From Ideonella_A sp963843805 (GTDB lineage: Bacteria; Pseudomonadota; Gammaproteobacteria; Burkholderiales; Burkholderiaceae_C), in assembly GCA_963843805.1 (NCBI GenBank), contig CAWJLY010000001.1, forward strand, positions 186,001 through 250,000: 64,000 nt of DNA, read 5' to 3'. Made by a program: the position numbers and the translations under genes. Positions 38,051-46,810 of the stretch are shown here, one piece after another. Below the pieces are notes generated by a model that ran no database searches, was not told the DNA's origin, and saw only the letters and a program-made list of their open reading frames with translations. The first letter of the stretch is position 1. Every line of letters begins with the position of its first letter.

Positions 38051-40408
38051 TCAGATACCCTGCGCCGCATTGGCCTGTTCGAGCGGCGACGCGCCGGCAG
38101 CCTGCATCGCCGCCGATTTCTCGCGCTCGAGATTGCGCTCGAGCTGCTGTTTGGCCGCGCGGTACTGCTTGGGCCAGACCAGATCGAGGTAGCCGATCTT
38201 GGCCGCTTCGAGCAGTGTCCACGACGGATTGGCGAGGTGTGGTCGCGCAATCGCGCACAGGTCGGCGCGGCCGGCGGCGATGATGCTGTTGACATGATCG
38301 GCTTCGGAGATCGCACCCACGGCGATGGTCGCGATGCCGGCCTCGTTGCGGACGCGGTCGGCAAACGGCGTCTGGAACATGCGTCCGAACACCGGCTTCT
38401 CCTGCTTGCTGACCTGGCCGGATGAACAATCGATCAGGTCGGCGCCGGCGGCCTTGAAGGCGCGCGCGATGGTCACCGCGTCGTCGGGCGTGATGCCGCC
38501 ATCGACCCAGTCGTTGGCCGAGATGCGAACCGACATCGGCAGATGGCTCGGCCACACTTCGCGCACCGCGTGAAAGACTTCGAGCGGATAACGCAGCCGG
38601 TTTTCCAGCGAACCGCCGTAGTCGTCGGTGCGCTGGTTGGTCAGCGGCGAGATGAATGACGACAGCAGATAACCGTGCGCGCAGTGCAGCTCGAGCCAGT
38701 CGACACCCGCTTCGGCGGCGTAGCGTGTGGCGCGAACGAAGTCGTTGCGAACGCGATCCATGTCGTCGCGGGTCATCGCCTTCGACCATTGGCTCACACC
38801 ATCGAGATACTGCTGCGGCGATGCCGAGATCAGCGGCCAGTTGCCATCGTCCAGCGGCTGATCGATGCCCTCCCACGCCAGCCTGGTCGAGCCTTTGGCG
38901 CCGGCATGGCCGATCTGCATGGCGAATTTCGCATCGCTGTTGGCATGGATGAAATCGGCCACCCGCTTCCAGCCGTCGCGCTGGGCATCGTTCCACAGAC
39001 CCGGGCAGCCCGGCGTGATACGGGCGTCGGGCGAGGTGCAGGTCATCTCGGCCACCACCAGCCCGGCGCCACCCATCGCACGCGAACCGAGGTGCACCAG
39101 GTGATAGTCGGCCGGCAAGCCGTCGACACACGAATATTGCGCCATTGGAGAGACGACAACGCGATTTTTCAATGTGACTGCGCGCACCGTGAACGGCGTG
39201 AACATCGGTGGTATCGGCGCCTGTGCCGACTGTCGATCGACGCCGGCCTGGCTGGCAATCCAGTCTTCGTAATGCTCGACATAGGCCTTGTCGCGCAGCC
39301 GCAGGTTTTCATGGCTGATGCGCTGGCTGCGCGTCAGCAGCGAATAGGCAAACTGCTCCGGCGGCAGACCGACATAGCGGTCGACATGCTCGAACCATTC
39401 GGTCGAGTTGCGCGCCGCATTCTGGATACGCAACACCTCCACACTGCGCACGTCTTCGTAGTGCTGCAGCGCCGTCGTCAAGTCATCGGGCGAAGCGCCG
39501 ATGCAGCGCGCCAGTTCGATCGCGTCCTCGATGGCCAGCTTGGTTCCCGAGCCGATCGAGAAATGCGCGGTGTGCGCCGCGTCGCCCATCAAGACCACCG
39601 GTGCACGGCCGTTGTGATGGACCCAGCGTTTGCACATCACACGCGGAAACTTGATCCACTGCGTCGAACCACGCAGGTGGCCGGCATTCGAGATCAGCGC
39701 ATGACCATCGAGGTAGCGGGCAAACAGCTTCTCGCAGAAGCTGATCGCCTGTTCCTTGTCCATCGTGTCCAGGCCGGCCTTCTGCCAGGTGTCTTCCGGC
39801 GTCTCGACAATGAAGGTCGAGGTGTTGTCGTCGAAGCGGTAGGCATGGGCCTGAAACCAGCCGTGCTCGGTGCGTTCGAAAGCAAAGGTGAAGGCATCGA
39901 ACAGTTTGTGAGTGCCGAGCCAGACAAACCGGCACAGCCGGGTATCGATATCGGGCTGGTAGCTGGCCGCGTATTTGCTGCGGATCCGGCTGTTCAGGCC
40001 GTCGCAGGCAATGATCAAGTCGGCATCCGGAAATTGCTCGTCACCGGTCACGTCGGTTTCGAAGACCAGCTCGACACCGACTTCCTCGCACCGTTGTTGC
40101 AGGATGTTCAACAGGCGCTTGCGCCCGATGCCACAAAAACCGTGGCCGCCCGAGCGCATCTGGTGGCCGTTGATGTTGACTTCGATATCGTCCCAATGGT
40201 TGAAGGCATCGAGCACCTTGGCCGCGCTGATCGGGTCGGCCACCTGCATGTTGCCGAGCGTCTGATCGGAAAACACGACGCCCCAGCCAAAGGTGTCGTA
40301 CGGTCGGTTGCGTTCGACCACCCTGACCCGGTGCTGCGGGTTCTGCTGCTTCATGAGCAGCGCGAAATAGAGCCCCGATGGCCCCCCGCCGATACAGACG
40401 ATGTTCAT
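38051..40408 (-). CDS. Bifunctional aryl-CoA hydroxylase/reductase (salicylyl-CoA 5-hydroxylase or 2-aminobenzoyl-CoA monooxygenase type)
   Basis: An intact 785-residue fusion. The N-terminal FAD monooxygenase has the dinucleotide fold VCIGGGPSGLYFALLM (residues 4-19), the DG motif LIIACDGLNSRIRS and the GD motif VVLMGDAAHTAHFSIGSG. From about residue 407 an old-yellow-enzyme domain begins: MFTPFTVRAVTLKNRVVVSP, then ELHCAHGYLLSSFISPLTNQ with the YGGSLENR signature. Two characterised enzymes share this layout: 2-aminobenzoyl-CoA monooxygenase/reductase (Azoarcus) and salicylyl-CoA 5-hydroxylase. It hydroxylates and may partly reduce the CoA-activated ring, committing it to non-aromatic breakdown. 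First gene of the operon. Confidence 0.93.
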   Translation of the reverse strand: MNIVCIGGGPSGLYFALLMKQQNPQHRVRVVERNRPYDTFGWGVVFSDQTLGNMQVADPISAAKVLDAFNHWDDIEVNINGHQMRSGGHGFCGIGRKRLLNILQQRCEEVGVELVFETDVTGDEQFPDADLIIACDGLNSRIRSKYAASYQPDIDTRLCRFVWLGTHKLFDAFTFAFERTEHGWFQAHAYRFDDNTSTFIVETPEDTWQKAGLDTMDKEQAISFCEKLFARYLDGHALISNAGHLRGSTQWIKFPRVMCKRWVHHNGRAPVVLMGDAAHTAHFSIGSGTKLAIEDAIELARCIGASPDDLTTALQHYEDVRSVEVLRIQNAARNSTEWFEHVDRYVGLPPEQFAYSLLTRSQRISHENLRLRDKAYVEHYEDWIASQAGVDRQSAQAPIPPMFTPFTVRAVTLKNRVVVSPMAQYSCVDGLPADYHLVHLGSRAMGGAGLVVAEMTCTSPDARITPGCPGLWNDAQRDGWKRVADFIHANSDAKFAMQIGHAGAKGSTRLAWEGIDQPLDDGNWPLISASPQQYLDGVSQWSKAMTRDDMDRVRNDFVRATRYAAEAGVDWLELHCAHGYLLSSFISPLTNQRTDDYGGSLENRLRYPLEVFHAVREVWPSHLPMSVRISANDWVDGGITPDDAVTIARAFKAAGADLIDCSSGQVSKQEKPVFGRMFQTPFADRVRNEAGIATIAVGAISEADHVNSIIAAGRADLCAIARPHLANPSWTLLEAAKIGYLDLVWPKQYRAAKQQLERNLEREKSAAMQAAGASPLEQANAAQGI

Positions 40409-40471
40409 GAATGCTCCGGATCTGCTGGGCGGCCTGCGGCAACAACGTGCGCAGCCCAGGCCAGCCCGGCA

Positions 40472-40508
40472 AGACTATCGGCCAATGGTTTAGTTGTCAA
40501 CCATTTGG
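40472..40508 (-). promoter_or_regulatory. Promoter of the aryl-CoA operon with an overlapping MarR-type palindrome
   Basis: On the minus strand TTGACA (40500-40495) is a perfect -35 box, with TAGTCT (40477-40472) as a weak -10 after 17 bp. The inverted repeat AATGGTT-N8-AACCATT (40484-40505) covers the -35 and spacer, with CCAA/TTGG extending both arms imperfectly. The position is about 65 bp upstream of the hydroxylase start. Repressor binding there would block RNA polymerase. The adjacent MarR protein is the obvious candidate. Confidence 0.65.
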
Positions 40509-40553
40509 CGGCGAATGCAGCGGGTCAGGTGGGCCGGCTCAATCGTCGGCCGG

Positions 40554-40979
40554 CTACGCATCACGACGGACAACGGGTTTGACCGAGCACCAGAAAATCA
40601 GGAGCAGCAGCGCGACCTGAATCGGCAGCCTCAGCCACAGCAGCCACAGCGGCACGCCGAACAGTTCGGGCTGTTGCAGCATGTAGATGTGGCTCGGCGT
40701 CACCGCGATGGTCAGGGCCATCAATCCCAGCCCGGCGGCGCGACGCGTCGGCCGCCACAACAGGCCGGCAGCGCCCAGCCATTCGAACACCCCGCTGACC
40801 AGCACGGCAGCCCGTGGCCACGGGATGTAGGGCGGCACGATGCGCATTTCGGTGTCGGTCAGCACGAAGTGGCCGAGGCCACCGATCGCAAACCAGAGAA
40901 ACACCAAGCCAATGCCGAGCGAACGAATTCGGGACTCGCGGTGACCGGTCACGGCAAATGCCTGCTCGGTTGTCTTCAA
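40554..40979 (-). CDS. DoxX-like small membrane protein
   Basis: About 141 residues with four hydrophobic helices: LGIGLVFLWFAIGGLGHFVL, AAVLVSGVFEWLGAAGLL, AAGLGLMALTIAVTPSHIYM and LPIQVALLLLIFW. The helix-2 FEWLGAAGLL and the MALTIAVTPSHIYML pattern fit the DoxX/DUF4267-like membrane proteins. I give a TTG start at 40979; no better start is visible and the frame runs further upstream without similarity. Function is unknown; it lies between the aryl-CoA operon promoter and the amidotransferase gene. Confidence 0.7.
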   Translation of the reverse strand: MKTTEQAFAVTGHRESRIRSLGIGLVFLWFAIGGLGHFVLTDTEMRIVPPYIPWPRAAVLVSGVFEWLGAAGLLWRPTRRAAGLGLMALTIAVTPSHIYMLQQPELFGVPLWLLWLRLPIQVALLLLIFWCSVKPVVRRDA

Positions 40980-41043
40980 TGCAGAAGCGGTTTCAGCCGC
41001 GCTTGAGCGGTGCCGCAAAAGTCCGAAGCGCGCCTGGACGAAC

Positions 41044-41860
41044 TCATTCGCTGGCCTCTCCACCGTCCCGCCTTGACCGTGCCGCCTGCAGAAATTCATG
41101 CAGGATCGGCTGGCCGTCGAGCTGGGTGGCATGCCAGTCGTGCTGAACCAGAAACTCCGGATGCCACTGCATGCCGAAAACATGGCCCGGGCCACGCCAG
41201 CGCACCGCTTCGACGATGCCATCGGGCACCGATCGCGCCTCGACTTCGAGATCGGGCGCCAGGTCCTTGATTGCCTGATGATGGATCGAATTGATCGCCG
41301 CGGTTCCGATCCCGGGGTACAGGCTTGCCAGTCGCGTTCCGGGCACCAGCTCGACATCGTGAAACTGGTGTTCGTATCGGGCCGTGTCCAGATGGGGCAA
41401 GGCATCGGGCCGCTGGGTCGGAATGTCCTGGTACAAGGTGCCGCCGAATGCGACATTGATCAACTGGCAGCCACGGCAGATCCCGAGCACCGGCTTGCCA
41501 GCCTCGATGAAGGCATCGAGCAGTTCGATTTCGTAACGATCCCGGATGCGATCGCCCGCCCACTCGGGTGCCAGCGGCGATTCGCCATAACTTTCCGGCG
41601 CAATGTCGTTGCCACCTTGCAGCAGCAGGCCATCGAGCATCTGCGCGTAGACATGCAGGCTGACGTCGGTGCGTTTGACCAGGCTTTGCCGGTCGACCGC
41701 CGGAATCATCACCGGCAGCACCTCGCGCGAAATCACCCAATGCGCAACCGATTGCTCGAGGTAGTGCAAGGTGCGGGTCCAGACGCCGCCGAGGTCGAGC
41801 ACCGGCCCGTTCGGGTAATAGATCCGCGGCGGAAACGCCGATCAGCAAGGGTTTGGTCAT
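41044..41860 (-). CDS. Class I glutamine amidotransferase (PuuD-like, peptidase C26), one frameshift
   Basis: About 272 residues: MTKPLLIGVSAA, then after a frame change near 41825, IYYPNGPVLDLGGVWTR. The nucleophilic Cys is in VLGICRGCQLINVAFGGTLY, and the His-Glu pair in HVFGMQWHPEFLV. GLLLQGGNDIAPESYG and SIHHQAIKDLAPDLEV match gamma-glutamyl-GABA hydrolase-type proteins. It would cleave a gamma-glutamyl bond in polyamine or amine catabolism. No puuA-like ligase is nearby, so the substrate is open. Confidence 0.87.
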
Positions 41861-41953
41861 CGAGGCACATCGTCAATCGAGCTGACGCGATCGTACGGCA
41901 GTCCGGCGTCGATTCCCGGCTGAACCAATGTGGTGAGGCCGACTCGAAGGGCA

Positions 41954-42472
41954 ATGCGAGTTCGTCAATCGGGTCTGACCTGTGGCGCCATCGGCCTGCT
42001 GATTGCCGGGTCGGGCGCATTGGCAGCCAACGCTTCGGCGCCCGCGGGTGATGCCTGCCGCCAGGCGCTCGACCGCGTGTATCAGCAGGAGGAATCACAA
42101 CGCGCAACCCGTGGCGCCGGCAATCCAGGCATCGGCACCGAGCTTGCAGCGGCCCGGCGCCAGGCTGTCAAGGCCTGCCTCGGTGGCGAGGGCGCTCTCC
42201 CGCAGGCCGCCACGCGCGTCCAGCCACCGTTATCGGTCGCACCGGTCGGTGCGCCGGAATCCATTCCGGCAACCCCGACGCTGCCGATCCCGTCAGCTGC
42301 CATGGCGCCGGAACGCCGTGCCGTCGGCCCGCCCAGTCTGACCACGGTGACCCGTTGCGACAGCGCCGGCTGCTGGACCAGCGACGGCAACTATCTGATG
42401 CGCGTCGGCCCGAATCTGGCCGGCCCGCCCGGCTTGTGCACGGCGCAGGCGGGAATCCTGACCTGCCGCTGA
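41954..42472 (+). CDS. Exported hypothetical protein
   Basis: An intact 172-residue protein from MRVRQSGLTCGAIGLLIAGS, a signal peptide ending near ALAANA. The mature part has ACRQALDRVYQQEESQRATR, a Pro/Ala-rich middle and a C-terminal Cys-rich end (VTRCDSAGCWTSDGNYLMRV, LCTAQAGILTCR), so periplasmic disulfides are likely. A GTG at 41930 is an alternative start. I do not recognise the family. A strong hairpin follows the stop. Confidence 0.65.
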   Translation: MRVRQSGLTCGAIGLLIAGSGALAANASAPAGDACRQALDRVYQQEESQRATRGAGNPGIGTELAAARRQAVKACLGGEGALPQAATRVQPPLSVAPVGAPESIPATPTLPIPSAAMAPERRAVGPPSLTTVTRCDSAGCWTSDGNYLMRVGPNLAGPPGLCTAQAGILTCR

Positions 42473-42493
42473 TCGATCGCCCGGCATCGCCCG

Positions 42494-42521
42494 GCCCGGC
42501 ATCGCCAAGGTGATGCCGGGC
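42494..42521 (+). terminator. Strong hairpin after the exported hypothetical gene
   Basis: GCCCGGCATC, an 8-bp loop (GCCAAGGT) and GATGCCGGGC form a perfect 10-bp stem 22 bp after the stop at 42472. There is no T tract, so it could be a stem-loop without intrinsic termination. Confidence 0.5.
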
Positions 42522-42566
42522 AGCGATCTGCAAGGAAGGTCAGAATGCGGACGACCCAACGAATTG

Positions 42567-43977
42567 ATGCTGCACGCCATGACCCCTGCCATCGTTGCGG
42601 CGCCGGTTCGCCCGCTCGGCGTACCCGCCGATGATCCCGTGGGCGGTCTGCGCACGCGCATGCAGCGCACCGGCCAATGGCAGCCGCAATCAGATGGCCG
42701 GACGGCGCTGGCCGGTGGCCTGCGTGTCGCTCGAGATCACGCAGCGCTGCAACCTCGACTGCACGCTTGTGTTATCTGAGCGAGTCGGCCGAAGCAGTGC
42801 GCGACTTTCCGCTGGAAGAGATCTACCGTCGGATCGACACGATCCTTCGGCACTACGGGCCGGGTACCGATGTGCAGGTCTCGGGCGGCGAGCCGACGCT
42901 GCGCCGACGCGACGAGCTGGTCGCCATCGTCCGCCGCCTGGCCAGCCTGGGCCTTCGCGCATCACTGTTCACCAACGGCATCAAGGCGACCCGCGAACTG
43001 CTGGTCGAGTTGTGTCGAAGCCGGGCTGACCGACGTCGCCTTCCATGTCGACACGACCCAGCAGCGCACCGGTTACGCCAGACGAGCAGGCCTTGAACGC
43101 GCTGCGCAGTGAATACATCGAGCGTGCGCGCGGCCTGCCGATCAGCGTGTTTTTCAACACCACCGTCCATGCCGGCAACTTCGACGACATCGCCATGTTG
43201 GCGGCATTTTTCGTCGCCCATGCCGACGTGGTGCGCTTTGCGTCCTTCCAGCTGCAGGCCGAAACCGGCCGTGGTGTGTTGGGCGCGCGCGCCGAGAGCG
43301 ATCGACAACGACAGCGTGGCCAGCGGCTGCGCCAGGGATCGGGCGTCGACCGAACTGCAGTTCAATGTGCTGGCCGCCGGCCATCATGAATGCAACCGGA
43401 TGCGCGCGTGCTGTTGGTGGTCAACGGACGCGCCCACGATGCGCTTGCCGACCGCGCGCTTCGTGCAGCGCTTCATGCGCGAGACGCCGATCTGCCGCAT
43501 CGACCGCGGCACGCCGTGGCGCGCGGTGCGCTCGTTGCGCGGCGGCCGCCTGCGCGACCCGCGCTGGCGATCGCTGCGCTGCGCTGGGTTGCTGGCACTG
43601 GCCTGGCGCCTGCGCCGCGATCTGTGCGCTGCGCGCGGGCGGGTGCTACAAGCTGACGCTGTTCACGCCACAACTTCATGGATGCCTGCGCTCTCGACGC
43701 CGATCGCATCGACGCCTGCGTCTTCATGGCGATCACACAGGACGGGCCGCTCAGCATGTGTGCCTACAACGCGCAGCGCGACGCCTACCTGTTGCGCCCG
43801 CTGCAGACCGCCAAGGGCATGTGGCAGCCGCTGCGGCCGTCGCATGACCGGACGCCGGCGGTTGGCAGCGGTGAGGTGGCCACGTTTCCGATCAAGTGTC
43901 TGAAGGGCCGGCCTCGCGCTGCCGCGGCGTTGCAGACGCGACAGCGTCGCATGCCGGCAGAGGCTGGCCACCCATGA
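42567..43977 (+). CDS. Radical SAM protein, heavily frameshifted in this sequence
   Basis: Pieces in several frames make one protein of about 470 residues. The start region is MLHAMTPAIVAAPVRPLGV. The 4Fe-4S motif is recovered as CNLDCTLC near 42745-42770 after VSLEITQR. Then follow DVQVSGGEPTLRRRDELVAI (the GGEP strand), SLFTNGIKATRELLVELC, TDVAFHVDTTQ and EYIERARGLPISVFFNTTVH. The C-terminal part has MDACALDADRIDACVFMAIT and GPLSMCAYNAQRDAYLLRPL, with cysteines that may bind another cluster. At least five frame changes (near 42690, 42768, 43015, 43060-43090, 43290 and 43400-43680) break it. The stop overlaps the DUF547 start. Substrate not recognised. Confidence 0.72.
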
Positions 43978-44769
43978 CGGGGCCGCGCCCGCTGGTCTGG
44001 CTGGCCGCGGCGCTGGCGTTGGCGCTGGGCGCCTGCACGACGATCGTCCCCGCACCTTCAGTCGCAGCGCCCGCTGCGCGGCAGCCAACGACGCCTGGGC
44101 GCGTGTGCTGGCAGGGTTTCGTCAACGCTGCGCGGCGAGGTCGACTTCGACGCCCTGGCCAGCAACCGATCCGACCTGGACCGTTATGTCGCGCCACGTC
44201 GCCGAGCAACCGCTCGCCGAGCTGCCCGACGGGCCGATACGGCTGGCGCACATGATCAATGCGTACAACGCACTGTCGATGTTCAATGTGCTGGAGAGCG
44301 CAATCCCGACGACACATGCCGGCCTGGCGAAGATTCGCTTTTTCGCGCTGCGCCAGCTGCCGATCGGCGGGCAGACGATGTCCTTGTACCGCTTCGAGAA
44401 CGAGGTCATCCGCCCTGATACCCGGGCGCGCAACGATCCGCGGGTGCACTTCGCGCTGAACTGCTCGGCTGTCGGCTGTCCGGTGCTGCCGCGGCGCCCA
44501 TTCACCGCTGCGGCGCTCGACGCCGAACTCGAACGACGAGACGCGGGCCTTTTTCGCCCGCCCGCAAAACTTCCGCATCGACGATGCCGCCCGAACCGTG
44601 TGGCTCAGCGAGCTGCTCGATTTCTATCCCGGAGGATTTTGTTCCCGGCGCGGCGACCAGCCTGCTGGCCTACGCCAACCGGTATGCGCCGCAGCCGGCA
44701 CCGGCCGACTACGCGGTCCGTTTCACGCCCTACGACTGGACCGTCAGCAATAGCCGGCGGCGGCACTGA
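43974..44769 (+). CDS. DUF547-domain lipoprotein, frameshifted
   Basis: About 262 residues. MTGPRPLVWLAAALALALGAC carries a lipobox (LALGAC), so it is probably a lipoprotein. After a frame change near 44110 the DUF547 core follows: RLAHMINAYNALSMFNVLES, LPIGGQTMSLYRFENEVIRP, and ARNDPRVHFALNCSAVGCPV with the conserved HFALNC motif. A second change near 44545 leads to TVWLSELLDFYP and the C-terminal FTPYDWTVSNSR. DUF547 proteins resemble transglutaminase-fold proteins, with the Cys in HFALNCSAVGCP. The ATG overlaps the radical SAM stop (ATGA), so the two are coupled. Confidence 0.78.
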
Positions 44770-45071
44770 ACGGGGCGTCGATCGGGAGTCGTCGACCGCT
44801 GCGCTGCTGGCGGCTGGCGGCGCATCGGCAACTGCTGCCCCAACCGGCTCTCCCGACGACTGCAGCCAGGCTGCCACTGAAGAGCGGCAGCAGGATTTTT
44901 GGCGGCCGCAGGCGCCGTCTTGCCTTTGTCGATCAACGAATTTGAATGATGCCGTCAATGGCACTGCCCGCGCGACACACTGACGGTCAATAAGATCGAG
45001 GCACTCCAATCGCCCTGCATAACACTGGCGACGACTGACCAACCGATCGATCCATTCCAAGGGACCACTCC
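44770..45071. other. Non-coding stretch upstream of DoxX
   Basis: I see no conserved coding segment, RNA gene or repeat here. The last 100 bp presumably hold the DoxX promoter, but no convincing -35/-10 pair stands out. Confidence 0.6.
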
Positions 45072-45497
45072 ATGCTCGACAACCTCAAGACCCCGCTCAC
45101 CATCGTCGCACGTGTGCTGCTCGCACTGATGTTCGTGATGTCCGGCTTCGGCAAGCTGACCAACCTCGAAGGAACGGCCGGCTACATCGCCAGTGGCGGA
45201 TTGCCGTTCGCCTCGGTGCTGGCCGTCATTGTCAGCTTGCTCGAGCTGTTCGGCGGACTGGCCATCATTGTCGGCTTCCAGGCGCGCTGGGCCGCCCTGG
45301 CGCTCGGCCTGTTCACGCTGGCGGCAAGCGTGTTGTTCCACAAGTTCTGGGCTGTTCCGGCCGAGCAGCAGATGGTTCAGCAGTTGCTGTTCATGAAAAA
45401 TGTCTCGGTCGCTGGCGGCATGTTTCTGCTGGCAGCGCTCGGTGCCGGCAGCCTGTCGTTCGACCGTTCAGACAAGCCTCGGCTCGCCAGAGGCTGA
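45072..45497 (+). CDS. DoxX-family membrane protein
   Basis: An intact 141-residue protein starting MLDNLKTPLTIVARVLLALM. Family features are FVMSGFGKLTNLEGTAGYIA in and after helix 1, FASVLAVIVSLLELFGGLAI, AALALGLFTLAASVLFHKFW and the C-terminal VAGGMFLLAALGAGSLSFD. It has four transmembrane helices. DoxX proteins are inner-membrane proteins linked to redox homeostasis in some bacteria, but the reaction is unclear. Confidence 0.88.
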   Translation: MLDNLKTPLTIVARVLLALMFVMSGFGKLTNLEGTAGYIASGGLPFASVLAVIVSLLELFGGLAIIVGFQARWAALALGLFTLAASVLFHKFWAVPAEQQMVQQLLFMKNVSVAGGMFLLAALGAGSLSFDRSDKPRLARG

Positions 45498-45527
45498 ACC
45501 CGCCTCGGCCCGTCGCGGGCTCGGCTC

Positions 45528-45778
45528 ATGCGGGTCGATGCCGCGGGCGAGAACTCGATCGACGGCACGGCGATCGGCGAGTTGGATCGTCAATGAATAC
45601 GATCCGCGCGTCAGCAAGGCAGACTTCTTCTTCGAACGCAATGAATCGAGGCTGACATCCATCGACGTCCCGTAATCGCCAGGAAGAAGAACGTCCTGCT
45701 CGACGACCTGATGCCGACGGTGATCGACTTCTACAATCCGCGAAACGATCGCACCGCAGGTGGCGACCGATTTCTATA
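45528..45778 (+). pseudogene. Possible small frameshifted or degraded gene, unrecognised
   Basis: Between DoxX and the Bug protein, short coding-like stretches occur in three frames: MRVDAAGENSIDGTAIGELD, then VNEYDPRVSKADFFFERNES, then KKNVLLDDLMPTVIDFYNPR, ending at a TAA near 45778. Composition and order suggest one protein of about 80 residues with two frame changes. I cannot name a family. It could equally be chance reading frames in an intergenic region. Confidence 0.25.
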
Positions 45779-45795
45779 ATCAGAAGGAGACAGTC

Positions 45796-46794
45796 ATGAA
45801 ACAGCAACCCCATCTTCGTCGAGCGCTGTGCATTGCCCTGGCCGGCACCTTCGGCGGGCTGTTTGCGGCGAACGTTCAGGCACAGGCCGCCGCCAACTGG
45901 CCGACCCAGGCCGTCAAGGTGGTCGTCGGCTACCCGGCCGGGACTTCGCCCGACATCGTCGCCCGCATGGTCACCGAGCCGCTGGCCAAGCTGCTGGGCC
46001 AGCCGGTCATCGTCGAGAACAAGGCCGGCGCAGGTGGCAACATCGGCGTCGACGTGGTGGCTCGCGCGGAAGACAACCACACCTTCGGTTTCACCACCAA
46101 CGGGCCGTTGACCACCGCGCCGGTGCTGTATCGCAAGCTGCCGTACGACGTCGATCGGGATCTGCGGCTGTTGTCGTTGGCGGCCACCAGCGCCCAGGTG
46201 CTGGTGGTGTCGAACGGCATGGGGGCGAAGACGCTGCCCGAGTTTCTGGCCTACGCCAAGGCCAACAAGGGTGCGGTCGCCTATGGCTCGATCGGCGTCG
46301 GCTCGGGCTCGCACCTGACCGGCGAATTGTTCGCCGCGCAGACGGGCATCGAGATGCTGCATGTGCCGTATCAAGGTTTCCCCCAGGTCACCACCGCGAT
46401 TCTCGGCGGCCAGATCCAGGCCGCTTTCATGGCCCCCTCCGGTGCGCTGGCCCAGGCCAAGGCCGGCAAGCTGCAGGTGTTGGGTGTCACCTCGGCCAAG
46501 GCATCGGCCATCGTCCCGGGTGTGCCGAGCGTCGCCGAAGCGGCCAATGTGCCGAACTTCAAGTCCGAACTGTGGATCGGCGCGTTCGCGCCGAAGTCGA
46601 TGCCCGAGGCGATCCAGGCCCGGCTGGCGACCGAGATCGCCAAGATCCTGCATACCCCGGAGGTGCGCGACAAGCTGGCCGCCATCGGCTGGGAAGCGGT
46701 CGGCTCCACACCGGCCGAACTGCGCGAGCGCGTCGTTGCCGATACCAAGGTCTGGGGCGATGTGATCAAGCGCGCCAACGTTTCGATCGAATAG
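45796..46794 (+). CDS. Tripartite tricarboxylate transporter (Bug) periplasmic binding protein
   Basis: An intact 332-residue protein from ATG 45796 with AGAAGGAGA upstream. The signal peptide ends near NVQAQA. Bug family features are WPTQAVKVVVGYPAGTSPDI, ARMVTEPLAKLLGQPVIVEN, KAGAGGNIGVDVVARA, GSIGVGSGSHLTGELFAAQT and MLHVPYQGFPQVTTAILGGQ. It binds a carboxylate-type ligand. No tctA/tctB permease genes are adjacent, which is common for the many orphan Bug proteins of Burkholderiales. Confidence 0.95.
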   Translation: MKQQPHLRRALCIALAGTFGGLFAANVQAQAAANWPTQAVKVVVGYPAGTSPDIVARMVTEPLAKLLGQPVIVENKAGAGGNIGVDVVARAEDNHTFGFTTNGPLTTAPVLYRKLPYDVDRDLRLLSLAATSAQVLVVSNGMGAKTLPEFLAYAKANKGAVAYGSIGVGSGSHLTGELFAAQTGIEMLHVPYQGFPQVTTAILGGQIQAAFMAPSGALAQAKAGKLQVLGVTSAKASAIVPGVPSVAEAANVPNFKSELWIGAFAPKSMPEAIQARLATEIAKILHTPEVRDKLAAIGWEAVGSTPAELRERVVADTKVWGDVIKRANVSIE

Positions 46795-46810
46795 CCGATA
46801 CCTCTTCTCA

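Noticed and set aside
38675..40582. 635-codon open frame on plus, opposite the aryl-CoA hydroxylase
   Set aside because: Antisense to a fully conserved bifunctional enzyme; no recognisable motif.
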